In this document: one piece after another, positions 18,065 to 25,031 of the stretch | How positions within the stretch are numbered: position 1 is the stretch's first letter | How the letters are laid out: each line of letters starts with the position of its first letter | Source: Streptomyces sp. ISL-1 | GTDB taxonomy: Bacteria > Actinomycetota > Actinomycetes > Streptomycetales > Streptomycetaceae | NCBI RefSeq assembly: GCF_018614585.1 | Contig: NZ_JAGGOI010000008.1 | Span: forward strand, 1 to 64,000 | Direction: 5' to 3' | Length of the DNA: 64,000 nt | Position numbers and translations under genes: made by a program | The notes under the pieces: model-generated | The model's database searches: none | The model's input: the letters and a program-made list of their open reading frames with translations, nothing else | Told to the model about the DNA's origin: nothing

Positions 18065-18985
18065 GTGACGCGACGCCTGATGCTCCTCGACACCGCCTCC
18101 CTGTACTTTCGCGCCTATTTCGGGGTCCCGGATTCGGTCCGCGCCCCCGACGGCACCCCGGTCAACGCCGTGCGCGGGCTGCTCGACTTCATCGCGCGGC
18201 TGGTCCAGGACCATCACCCCGACGACCTGGTGGCCTGCTGGGACAACGACTGGCGGCCGCACTGGCGGGTGGAGCTGATCCCGTCGTACAAGGCGCATCG
18301 CGTCGCCGTGGAGACGGAGACGGGCCCTGACGAGGAGGAGACCCCGGACACGCTGGCTCCCCAGGTCCCGGTGATCATGGACGTGCTCGACGCGCTCGGC
18401 ATCGCGCGCGTCGGGGCCGACGGGTATGAGGCGGACGACGTCATCGGCACCCTCACCGGGCGGGCGACCGGCCCGGTCGACATCGTCACCGGCGACCGCG
18501 ACCTGTTCCAGCTGGTCGACGACGCGCGGGGGCGGCGGGTGCTGTATCCGCTCAAGGGCGTCGGGACGCTCCAGGTGATGGACGAGGCCTGGCTGCGCGA
18601 GAAGTACGGCGTCGACGGCCCGGGGTACGTCGATCTGGCGCTGCTGCGCGGCGACCCGAGCGACGGGCTGCCCGGCGTGCCGGGCATCGGGGAGAAGACC
18701 GCGGCCAAGCTGCTGGACACCTTCGGCGATCTGGCCGGGATCATGGCCGCCGCCGACGACCGGACCGCGAAGCTGACGCCCTCGCAGCGCAAACGACTGG
18801 ACGAGGCCAGGGACTATGTCGCGGTTGCGCCGAAGGTCGTACGGGTCGCATCCGACGTGCCGCTGCCCGACTTCGACCCCGCCCTTCCCTCCGAGCCCCG
18901 CGATCCGGCGACGCTCGACGAGCTGGCCGCCCAGTGGGGGCTCGGCGGCGCCCTGACGCGACTGCTGTCCACACTTCAGCGCTGA
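18065..18985 (+). CDS. 5'-3' exonuclease (FEN/PolA N-terminal-like)
   Basis: A 306-residue stand-alone version of the DNA polymerase I 5' nuclease domain. Acidic metal-binding residues are in LLDTASLYFRAYFG, GYEADDVIGTL and VTGDRDLFQLV. The helix-hairpin-helix GVPGIGEKTAAKLL (about residues 205-218) binds DNA. PolA usually carries this domain; the extra stand-alone copy probably removes flaps or RNA primers. The GTG start precedes TRRLMLLDTAS; an ATG five codons later is the alternative, and neither has a strong ribosome binding site. The gene is preceded by three tandem 9-bp repeats. Confidence 0.9.
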   Translation: MTRRLMLLDTASLYFRAYFGVPDSVRAPDGTPVNAVRGLLDFIARLVQDHHPDDLVACWDNDWRPHWRVELIPSYKAHRVAVETETGPDEEETPDTLAPQVPVIMDVLDALGIARVGADGYEADDVIGTLTGRATGPVDIVTGDRDLFQLVDDARGRRVLYPLKGVGTLQVMDEAWLREKYGVDGPGYVDLALLRGDPSDGLPGVPGIGEKTAAKLLDTFGDLAGIMAAADDRTAKLTPSQRKRLDEARDYVAVAPKVVRVASDVPLPDFDPALPSEPRDPATLDELAAQWGLGGALTRLLSTLQR

Positions 18986-18989
18986 GGTG

Positions 18990-19008
18990 TTAACTTAGGC
19001 AAGCCTAA
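18990..19008. promoter_or_regulatory. Iron box (DmdR/IdeR operator) upstream of the siderophore-interacting protein
   Basis: TTAACTTAGGCAAGCCTAA matches 15 of 19 positions of the actinobacterial iron-box consensus. It lies 29 bp from the GTG start, so the gene is expected to be repressed by iron-loaded DmdR/IdeR. Confidence 0.85.
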
Positions 19009-19036
19009 GCACCGCACGAGCTCAGGGGAGACCTCC

Positions 19037-19879
19037 GTGGCAGAACGACCGGCCCGCAAGGCACCGAAGCCCTACGAGGCGCGGGTGGTGCGCACCGAGC
19101 GGATCACCCCGCACATGGTGCGTGTCCTCCTCGGCGGTGACGGGCTGGCCGGATTCGGTCTCGACGGGTTCACCGATCACTACATCAAGCTGCTGTTCGC
19201 GCCCGTGGGCGTGACGTATCCGGAGCCTTTCGACCTCGAGCGGATCCGTGAGGAGTTCCCGCGCGAGCAGTGGCCGGCCAATCGCACCTACACGGTACGG
19301 AGTTGGGACCCGGCCCACCGTGAGCTCGCGGTCGACTTCGTGGTCCATGGCGACGAGGGGCTGGCCGGCCCGTGGGCGGCACGGGCGCGCGTGGGCGACA
19401 GGATCAGGTTCCAGGGCCCCGGGGGCGGCTACGCCCCGGACCAGGCGGCCGACTGGCATCTGCTGGTGGGCGACGAGAGCGCGCTGCCCGCCATCGCCGC
19501 GTCGCTGGAGCGGATGCCGGCAGGCGCGCACATCCATGCCTTCGTCGAGGTCGCGGGCCCCGAGGAGGAGCAGAAGATCGTCACGCCGGACGGAGTTGAG
19601 ATCAGCTGGCTGCACCGCGGAGACCGTCCGGTGGGCGAGGCACTGGTGGCGGCGGTGAGAGCCCTGGACTTCCCCGAGGGCGACGTCTGCGCGTTCGTAC
19701 ACGGCGAGGCGGCGTTCGTGAAGGAGCTGCGCCGCCATCTGAGGCTGGACCGGCAGATTCCGCGCGAGCGGCTGTCGATCTCGGGGTACTGGCGGCTCGG
19801 CCAGAGCGACGAGGCGTGGCGCGCGGCCAAGCGCGAGTGGAACGAACAGGTGGAGCGCGAACAGGAGAAGCCGGCCTGA
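19037..19879 (+). CDS. Siderophore-interacting protein (FAD-dependent ferric-siderophore reductase)
   Basis: A 280-residue SIP-family flavoprotein. The FAD domain contains TPHMVRVLLGG near residue 25 and the flavin-binding RTYTVRSWD near 87-95. The C-terminal SIP domain begins at WHLLVGDESALPAIAASLE and ends with the family-typical ISGYWRLGQSDEAWR. It reduces Fe(III)-siderophore complexes in the cytoplasm to release Fe(II). The GTG has GGGGAG at proper spacing. The iron box in front and the strong terminator behind indicate a single-gene, iron-repressed unit. Confidence 0.94.
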   Translation: MAERPARKAPKPYEARVVRTERITPHMVRVLLGGDGLAGFGLDGFTDHYIKLLFAPVGVTYPEPFDLERIREEFPREQWPANRTYTVRSWDPAHRELAVDFVVHGDEGLAGPWAARARVGDRIRFQGPGGGYAPDQAADWHLLVGDESALPAIAASLERMPAGAHIHAFVEVAGPEEEQKIVTPDGVEISWLHRGDRPVGEALVAAVRALDFPEGDVCAFVHGEAAFVKELRRHLRLDRQIPRERLSISGYWRLGQSDEAWRAAKREWNEQVEREQEKPA

Positions 19880-19894
19880 CGCTCGCTCCCTCTG

Positions 19895-19925
19895 GGCCCC
19901 CGGCTGCGCGACGCTGCCGGGGGCC
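19895..19925 (+). terminator. Terminator of the siderophore-interacting protein gene
   Basis: A perfect 10-bp stem (GGCCCCCGGC paired with GCCGGGGGCC) with an 11-nt loop is followed by TTCT. It begins 16 bp after the stop codon. Confidence 0.8.
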
Positions 19926-19936
19926 TTCTAGATGCA

Positions 19937-20018
19937 GCCGGCGGTTTCGCGATGTTGTCGGCGGTTTTCGCCATGTAGTCGGCGGCTTTGCGGTGCTGTC
20001 GGCGGTTTTCGCCATGGG
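19937..20018. repeat. Two tandem 41-bp repeats, each of two ~20-bp subunits, in a 342-bp gene-free stretch
   Basis: Four subunits of 20, 21, 20 and 21 bp all begin with GTCGGCGG or GCCGGCGG. Subunits 2 and 4 share GTCGGCGGTTTTCGCCATG, so the array reads as 2 x 41 bp. The stretch 19880-20221 otherwise contains the upstream terminator, this array and the sigK promoter. I see no gene in it. Confidence 0.85.
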
Positions 20019-20142
20019 GCTTGGGCGTTGTCGATCAGCCATGGCCCGGGTCTGCGCTTGCGGTCCAGGGCCCCAACTGGCGGCCGGCGCCGGGGCCGTG
20101 GGCGCTCCGCGCGCCTCACGTGCAACTATCTCCGGACCCGGA

Positions 20143-20170
20143 CCAATCCGCCGCACCAAGGGCTCCGAAT
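20143..20170 (+). promoter_or_regulatory. Predicted SigK-dependent promoter of the sigK operon
   Basis: The promoter reads CCAATCC (-35), 15 nt, CCGAAT (-10), and ends 51 nt before the sigK start. The same elements with the same spacing, also preceded by GA, occur on the minus strand in front of the CFA-synthase-like gene. The elements resemble those reported for M. tuberculosis SigK (CCATCC and CCGAAT, from memory). This predicts autoregulation. Confidence 0.7.
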
Positions 20171-20221
20171 ACCTGGTGGAATCTGTCCGGACGAGATGCC
20201 CGCACAGTGGAGGAAAGCCGC

Positions 20222-20806
20222 GTGAACCAAGCCGTACACATCGGCGGCCCCGCCTCGGCGGGGCCTGATCTGCAGCAGCTGCTGGGCCTGGTGGCCCGAG
20301 GCGACCATGAGGCGTTCTCCCGGGTGTACGACGCGGTCTGCGGTCCGGTCCTGGGGCTGGTGCGCGCCGTGCTGCGCGACCCGGCCCAGTCCGAGGAGGT
20401 GACCCAGGAGGTGCTGATCGAGGTGTGGCGTACCGCCGCGCGCTTCCAGCCGTCCCGCGGATCGGCGATGACCTGGATACTCACGCTCGCCCACCGCCGC
20501 GCCGTGGACCGGGTCCGCTCGGCCCAGGCCGCCACCGACCGCGAGCGGCGGGCGGCGCTGCTCGACCAGACCCCCGCCTACGACGAGGTCACCGAGCAGG
20601 TCGAGGCCCGACTGGAGCGTGAGCAGGTACGGCGCTGTCTGCGCGGCCTGACCGAGCTGCAGCGGCAGTCGGTGACACTCGCGTACTACCGGGGGCTGGC
20701 CTACCGGGAAGTGGCCGAACTTCTCGCCGTGCCGCTCGGCACGGTCAAGACACGACTGCGCGACGGGCTCATCCGGCTGCGCGACTGCCTGGGGGTGAGC
20801 GCATGA
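20222..20806 (+). CDS. sigK: ECF RNA polymerase sigma factor, SigK type
   Basis: A 194-residue ECF sigma factor. Region 2 spans about residues 20-90 (AFSRVYDAVCGPVLGLVRAV, EVTQEVLIEVWRTAARFQPS and the -10-binding SAMTWILTLAHRRAVDRVRS), and region 4 spans about 125-190 with a helix-turn-helix (YREVAELLAVPLGTVKTRLR). The GTG start has GGAGGAAAG upstream. Its stop overlaps the anti-sigma ATG (ATGA), the classic layout for a sigma/anti-sigma pair. An autoregulatory promoter is predicted at 20143-20170. The photolyase gene downstream and the matching promoter before the CFA-like gene point to a photo-oxidative or redox stress role. Confidence 0.92.
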   Translation: MNQAVHIGGPASAGPDLQQLLGLVARGDHEAFSRVYDAVCGPVLGLVRAVLRDPAQSEEVTQEVLIEVWRTAARFQPSRGSAMTWILTLAHRRAVDRVRSAQAATDRERRAALLDQTPAYDEVTEQVEARLEREQVRRCLRGLTELQRQSVTLAYYRGLAYREVAELLAVPLGTVKTRLRDGLIRLRDCLGVSA

Positions 20807-21549
20807 ACGCCGCTGATCTGCACACGCTGACCGGCGCGTATGTGTTGCACGCGCTGGCGCCCGACGAGCGCGCCGAGTTCGAGCGACACCTTCTGATATG
20901 CCCGGCCTGCGCCCAAGAGGTGAGGGAACTGGCCGCCACCGTGGGCAAGTTGGGGCTCGCCGTGGCCGTGACGCCGCCGCCCGCGCTCAAGCAGCATGTG
21001 CTGCGGCGGATCTCCGCCGAGCGCCAGGAGCCGCCCCGTGTCCCGGGTGCACGCCGTGGTGGCGCCCGCCGCGGCCGGGGGCTGTCACGCTTCGTGCTGG
21101 CGGCCTGCCTCGCCGCCACCGTCTCCTTCGGCGGGGTCGCCGCCTGGCAGCATCAGGAGGCCCGGGAGGCACGCGAGGACGCGCGGGCCTCGCAGCGGCA
21201 GGCCGAGGAGCTGGCCTCGGTGCTCGCCGCGCCCGACGCCAGGGTGAGCGGCACGAAACTGCCGGAGGGTGCGCGCGGCACGGTCGTCGTCTCGCAGAGC
21301 AGGAACAAAGCGGCCTTCCTCACCTCCGGGCTGCCCAAGCCGCCCCCGGGCAAGGTCTACCAACTCTGGTTCGACGACGGGGGAAAGATGCGTCCCGCCG
21401 GTCTGATGGACCCAGCCGTCACCGACAACGCCGTGCTGATGGACGGACCGGTGGACGGCGCTGCCGGCATGGGCCTCACGCTCGAACCGGCCGGCGGCTC
21501 CCCCGAGCCGACCACCGATCCGCTCGCCCTGATGCGCTTTTCCACCTGA
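20803..21549 (+). CDS. rskA: Anti-sigma-K factor RskA-like, zinc-finger domain plus one membrane helix
   Basis: A 248-residue membrane-anchored anti-sigma factor. The N-terminal cytoplasmic domain carries the ZAS motif His29-x3-Cys33-x2-Cys36 (HLLICPAC). It is followed by a basic linker and one membrane helix (about 96-116), with an extracytoplasmic RskA domain beyond (KVYQLWFDDGGKMRPAG and the VTLEPAGGSPEPT-like end). It should hold SigK inactive until redox change or proteolysis releases it. Site-2 proteases do this in related systems, and one is encoded at 50.7-52.0 kb, though no link can be shown. Start and sigK stop overlap by 4 bp. Confidence 0.92.
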   Translation: MNAADLHTLTGAYVLHALAPDERAEFERHLLICPACAQEVRELAATVGKLGLAVAVTPPPALKQHVLRRISAERQEPPRVPGARRGGARRGRGLSRFVLAACLAATVSFGGVAAWQHQEAREAREDARASQRQAEELASVLAAPDARVSGTKLPEGARGTVVVSQSRNKAAFLTSGLPKPPPGKVYQLWFDDGGKMRPAGLMDPAVTDNAVLMDGPVDGAAGMGLTLEPAGGSPEPTTDPLALMRFST

Positions 21550-21654
21550 TGCGCGTTCCCGCCTGACGCATTTGCCCGACTGCCGCATTGCACCATTTCA
21601 CCGTCTGACGCACTCCCCGCCTGATGCACCTCCCCGCCCGAGGAAGGACGGCGC

Positions 21655-23025
21655 ATGAGCGTTGCGGTCATGCTCTTCACCGCCGATCTGCGACTCCACG
21701 ACCAGCCGGCGCTGCGCGCCGCCCTGCGCGGCGCCGATGAGGTGGTACCGCTGTTCGTGCTCGACCGGGGCATTCACCGGGCTGGTTTCGACGCGCCCAA
21801 CCGCCGCGCCTTTCTCGCCGATTGCCTGGCCGCGCTGGACGCCGGGCTGCGCGAGCGCGGCGGCCGGCTGGTGATCCGTACTGGCGAAGTCACCGAGCAG
21901 GTCTGCCGGGCGGTCGCCGAGAGCGGGGCGCGTTCGGTGCATGTCGCCGGTGGCGTCAGCGCCTATGCCGTACGAAGGGAAGACCGGCTGCGCGAGGCGC
22001 TGGAGGCGGTCCGGTGCGCCCTGCACGTCCACGACGGAGTGATCACCGCGCTGCCACCGGGGCGCGTGACGCCCACGGGCCGCGACCACTTCGCGGTGTT
22101 CACGCCGTACTTCCGCAGGTGGCAGGCGGCGGGGCTGCGTGAGGCAGTGGCCGCGCCGCGCACCGTGCCGGTGCCCGAGCTCGCCGGCCATCCACTGCCG
22201 CGGCGCACCGCGGTCGCCGGGGTGTCGCCGGGGCTCGCCCGGGGCGGCGAGCCGGAGGCCCGCCGACGACTGAGGGACTGGCTGGCCGACGAGAGCGGCG
22301 GCATCGCGGCGTACGAGCGGCGGCACGACGATCTGCCGGGCGACGCGACCTCCCGGCTCTCGCCCCATCTCCACTTCGGCACGCTGTCCGCCGCCGAACT
22401 CGTCCAGCGGGCACACGGCAAGGGCGGCCCGGGCGCGGAGGCGTTCGTACGGCAGCTGGCCTGGCGGGACTTCCACCACCAGGTCCTCGCCGCCCGGCCG
22501 GACGCGGCCCACGCCGACTACCGTGCCCGCGGCGACCACTGGCGCAGGAACGACAAGGAGATCGCCGCCTGGAAGGACGGCCTGACCGGCTGCCCGATCG
22601 TGGACGCGGCGATGCGCCAGCTACGGCACGAAGGGTGGATTCCGGGCCGGGCGCGACTACTGGCGGCGAGCTATCTCACCAAGACGCTATACACGAACTG
22701 GCGGATCGGCGCCCGCCACTTCCTGGACCTCCTGGTGGACGGCGACATCGCCGACAACCAGCTCAACTGGCAGTGGGCGGCGGGCACCGGGACCGACACC
22801 CGCCCCAATCGCGTCCTCGATCCGCTCGCGCAGGCGAAGCGATTCGACCCGCACGGGGAGTACGTACGCCGCTGGGTCCCGGAGCTCGCCCATCTGGCCG
22901 GGGCCGCTGTCCATGAGCCGTGGAAGCTCGACGGCCTGGCACGGGCCGGGCTCGACTACCCGGACCCGCTGGTGGAACAGGCGGAGGGGCGGGCACGGTT
23001 CGAGCGGGCGCGCGGACTGGACTGA
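21655..23025 (+). CDS. phr: Deoxyribodipyrimidine photo-lyase (class I cryptochrome/photolyase family)
   Basis: A 456-residue photolyase. The N-terminal antenna-chromophore domain opens VMLFTADLRLHDQPALRAAL. The FAD domain includes TSRLSPHLHFGTLS, RQLAWRDFHHQVL, TGCPIVDAAMRQL and the DNA-lesion/FAD segment DNQLNWQWAAGTGTD. It repairs UV cyclobutane pyrimidine dimers using blue light. The gene follows the anti-sigma gene after 105 bp in the same direction, so it is probably the third gene of the SigK operon. The gap contains imperfect copies of CTGACGCA at irregular 15-40 bp intervals. It is convergent with the CFA-like gene, with only 10 bp between the stops. Confidence 0.94.
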   Translation: MSVAVMLFTADLRLHDQPALRAALRGADEVVPLFVLDRGIHRAGFDAPNRRAFLADCLAALDAGLRERGGRLVIRTGEVTEQVCRAVAESGARSVHVAGGVSAYAVRREDRLREALEAVRCALHVHDGVITALPPGRVTPTGRDHFAVFTPYFRRWQAAGLREAVAAPRTVPVPELAGHPLPRRTAVAGVSPGLARGGEPEARRRLRDWLADESGGIAAYERRHDDLPGDATSRLSPHLHFGTLSAAELVQRAHGKGGPGAEAFVRQLAWRDFHHQVLAARPDAAHADYRARGDHWRRNDKEIAAWKDGLTGCPIVDAAMRQLRHEGWIPGRARLLAASYLTKTLYTNWRIGARHFLDLLVDGDIADNQLNWQWAAGTGTDTRPNRVLDPLAQAKRFDPHGEYVRRWVPELAHLAGAAVHEPWKLDGLARAGLDYPDPLVEQAEGRARFERARGLD

Positions 23026-23035
23026 TCCATGCGGC

Positions 23036-24325
23036 TCAGGGGGCCGTCTTCGTCTTGGTCAGCAGCACTTGCTGCACATCCAGAGCACCCGAGCGGAAAC
23101 CGGCCTCCGAGCCCGCGAGATGGAAGGTCCACATCCGGCGGGTCGTCTCGTCGAAGCCGAAAGCTTCGACGTCCGCGGCGCGCTGGGTGAAGCGTTCGCG
23201 CCACAGCCGCAGCGTTTCGGCGTAGTGCGGGCCGAAGCCGGCCCGCTCGGCCGGCCGCAGCGCCGTGCAGCCGGTGACGATCTGTTCGATTGCCTCGTTC
23301 GACGGCAGCTGCCCGCCCGGGCTGATGTACTTCCGCGTCCAGGCATACGTGGTTCGGGAGGCAGGCAGCCGGTCGTGCGGCATCGTCTTTGTCTGGAGTG
23401 CGACCCGGCCGCCGGGCGCGAGCAGCCGGTCGAGCGTCATGAAGTACTGCGGCCAGTGCTCCTCGCCGAGGGCCTCGATCATCTCGACGCTGACGATCGC
23501 GTCGTAACGGCCGAGGACCTTGCGGTAGTCGCGCAGCAGGACGGTCACGCGGTGCTCGAGACCGGCTTCGTGGACGCGCCGCCGCGCCAGTTCCTGCTGC
23601 TGCCGCGAGAGAGTGACGGTCAGCACCCGCGCGCCGCGCAGCGCTGCCCGGATCGCCAACTCGCCCCATCCGGTGCCGATTTCGAGCAGCTGCGTGCCCG
23701 CGCCGACCCCTGCCAGGTCGAGCAGCCGGTCGATCTTGCGGTGCTGGGCGGCGGCGAGCAGGTGCTGCTCTGCCGGGAAGCCGCGGAAGAGGGCGGAGGA
23801 GTAGGAGAGGGTCTCGTCGAGGAAGAGCGCCATCAGTTCGCCGGGCGGGTCGTAGGGCGGGTCGTAGGGCAGGGCGTACGTGCGGTGTCCGGCAGGCCGC
23901 CGGGGCGAGAGGACTCCGCGGCGCCGGCCGCGCGGCCGGGGGACGAGCGTGGCCGCGTGCTCGGCGAACACGCTCAGCACACCGACGAGGTCGTGAGCGT
24001 CCCACTCGCCCGCCATGTACGACTCGCCGAAGCCGGTGAGGCCGCCGGAGGCAACACGCCTGAAGAAGGCGTGCGGGTCGTGCACCTCCATGAGCGGTCC
24101 GCCCCGTCCGATCGGGTCGCCTCCGGCGAGGAGCACCCGCAGCGGCAGCCTGCCGACGGCATGCCAGACGCGTCGTTCGTCGGCGGCCGTCCGCAGCCGG
24201 ATCGCTCGGGGCAGGGTGGCCACATCGGGCCACCTGAGGGCATCGACGGACGCGGTTCGCGAAGACACCGAGGACGCAGGGGAGGCGGGGGACGCTGAGG
24301 ACGCCGGAGATACGAACACGCTCAC
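23036..24325 (-). CDS. Cyclopropane-fatty-acyl-phospholipid synthase-like SAM methyltransferase
   Basis: A 429-residue protein. After an Ala/Ser-rich N-terminus, residues 35-130 resemble the CFA N-terminal region (GLTGFGESYMAGEWDAHDLV). The SAM-binding core starts LLEIGTGWGELAIRAA, followed by SVEMIEALGEEHW and the C-terminal WTRKYISPGGQLPS, both close to CFA synthases. The usual HYDxxND substrate-side motif is replaced by PYDPPYDPPGEL, which carries an in-frame 12-bp tandem duplication (23846-23869). The GTG start has GGAGGG upstream. It should methylate or cyclopropanate unsaturated lipid chains; activity is uncertain because of the altered motif. A SigK-type promoter precedes it. Confidence 0.87.
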   Translation of the reverse strand: MSVFVSPASSASPASPASSVSSRTASVDALRWPDVATLPRAIRLRTAADERRVWHAVGRLPLRVLLAGGDPIGRGGPLMEVHDPHAFFRRVASGGLTGFGESYMAGEWDAHDLVGVLSVFAEHAATLVPRPRGRRRGVLSPRRPAGHRTYALPYDPPYDPPGELMALFLDETLSYSSALFRGFPAEQHLLAAAQHRKIDRLLDLAGVGAGTQLLEIGTGWGELAIRAALRGARVLTVTLSRQQQELARRRVHEAGLEHRVTVLLRDYRKVLGRYDAIVSVEMIEALGEEHWPQYFMTLDRLLAPGGRVALQTKTMPHDRLPASRTTYAWTRKYISPGGQLPSNEAIEQIVTGCTALRPAERAGFGPHYAETLRLWRERFTQRAADVEAFGFDETTRRMWTFHLAGSEAGFRSGALDVQQVLLTKTKTAP

Positions 24326-24363
24326 TTCACACCCTCCAGGGAAAGCTGACGCGGACTGAGTTG

Positions 24364-24391
24364 ATTCGGTGCGACGGCGCCCCTGGATTGG
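24364..24391 (-). promoter_or_regulatory. Predicted SigK-dependent promoter of the CFA-like gene
   Basis: On the minus strand this reads GA-CCAATCC-N15-CCGAAT and ends 38 nt before the GTG start. The elements and spacing are identical to the promoter before sigK, which ties the gene to the sigma factor. Confidence 0.7.
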
Positions 24392-24476
24392 TCGAGTGGG
24401 AGATCTTTCGGACGTGAGGACTTGGGGCCCTGTACGGACACGGACCGCGTGACGCCGGTGAAACAGCTCGTCCCTA

Positions 24477-24499
24477 ATTTCTGTCACCCGACAGGAAAT
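24477..24499. promoter_or_regulatory. Inverted repeat, possible operator
   Basis: ATTTCTGTC and GACAGGAAAT form near-perfect arms (one bulged base) around ACCC, 17 bp before a small open frame. It looks like a TetR- or MarR-type site, and a TetR fragment lies 0.2 kb away. Confidence 0.35.
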
Positions 24500-24515
24500 A
24501 GCGACAGGGGCTGAC

Positions 24516-24641
24516 ATGACCGCCACCGACCCATGGGCGTACGGCCAGATCTTCCGGAGACCGGCCACGGGCGGCGACGCGACCGCGCTGGCCGGTTTCG
24601 GCTACGGGATCGGCCGCCGATCGCACCGAAGTGACGCATAG
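24516..24641 (+). CDS. Small open reading frame, 41 residues, unrecognised
   Basis: A 41-residue frame (MTATDPWAYG start, ending in TAG) preceded by AGGGGC at usable spacing. It has no membrane helix and no known domain. It lies in a 706-bp stretch (24326-25031) of mixed gene debris behind the CFA promoter and may be the truncated 5' end of a lost gene. The inverted repeat just upstream suggests it once had its own regulated promoter. Confidence 0.3.
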   Translation: MTATDPWAYGQIFRRPATGGDATALAGFGYGIGRRSHRSDA

Positions 24642-24702
24642 CCGGGACCATGACGACCCGGCCCGAGGGCAGGCGGCGCGGGCAAGGCCAGGGCGTCCGT
24701 TG

Positions 24703-24834
24703 TCAGGACACTCCCCTAGGACCCTCGATGAGTGCCGCGACGCCGTCCAGCATCCGCTCGAGCCCGAACTCGAAGAGCGTGCCGAGTTCGAAGAGCGTGC
24801 CGAGTTCAAGGTCGAACTCGTCCTGGCCGAATGG
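24703..24834 (-). pseudogene. C-terminal remnant of a TetR-family regulator
   Basis: The minus-strand frame ending at the TGA at 24703-24705 encodes FEFGLERMLDGVAALIE, the C-terminal helix typical of TetR regulators of the FELGLERLLDG type. Homology stops after about 43 codons, and upstream sequence in this frame no longer resembles a TetR protein. The fragment includes a perfect 18-bp tandem duplication (24771-24788 and 24789-24806, unit CGAAGAGCGTGCCGAGTT) that repeats the ELGTLF segment. No helix-turn-helix part is present nearby on this strand in the right register. Confidence 0.55.
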
Positions 24835-24968
24835 GCTTCGCCGCGTTCGGCGGGGCCGTTGTCATGGCGGGAGCGGGCGTCTTCTCGCTCGTACTGCTGG
24901 GAGGCGCGGGCAAGGCGAAGCGTCCGACGAAGCCCTCCGCCGAGCCGAAGCCCGCGGCGCTCCTCTAG
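24831..24968 (+). CDS. Small single-span membrane protein or gene fragment, 45 residues
   Basis: A 45-residue frame starting MGFAAFGGAVVMAGAGVF. The first half forms one hydrophobic helix with small residues, and the tail is Lys/Pro-rich (GKAKRPTKPSAEPKP). No good ribosome binding site precedes the ATG. Its start abuts the TetR remnant on the opposite strand, so it may be the 3' end of a gene whose front was lost at the same junction. The function is unknown. Confidence 0.35.
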   Translation: MGFAAFGGAVVMAGAGVFSLVLLGGAGKAKRPTKPSAEPKPAALL

Positions 24969-25031
24969 ATCATCATCCAGGGGCGTAGGGAGCGCCGTCT
25001 CCCAACGCCCCGTCCCGCGGGGGCTCCCCGG

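Noticed and set aside
19937..20018. CRISPR-like array
   Set aside because: The repeats are directly adjacent without unique spacers and no cas genes are present; it is a simple tandem repeat.
21550..21654. A separate SigK promoter directly before the photolyase gene
   Set aside because: No CCAATCC/CCGAAT pair is present in the 105-bp gap; read-through from the sigK promoter is more likely.
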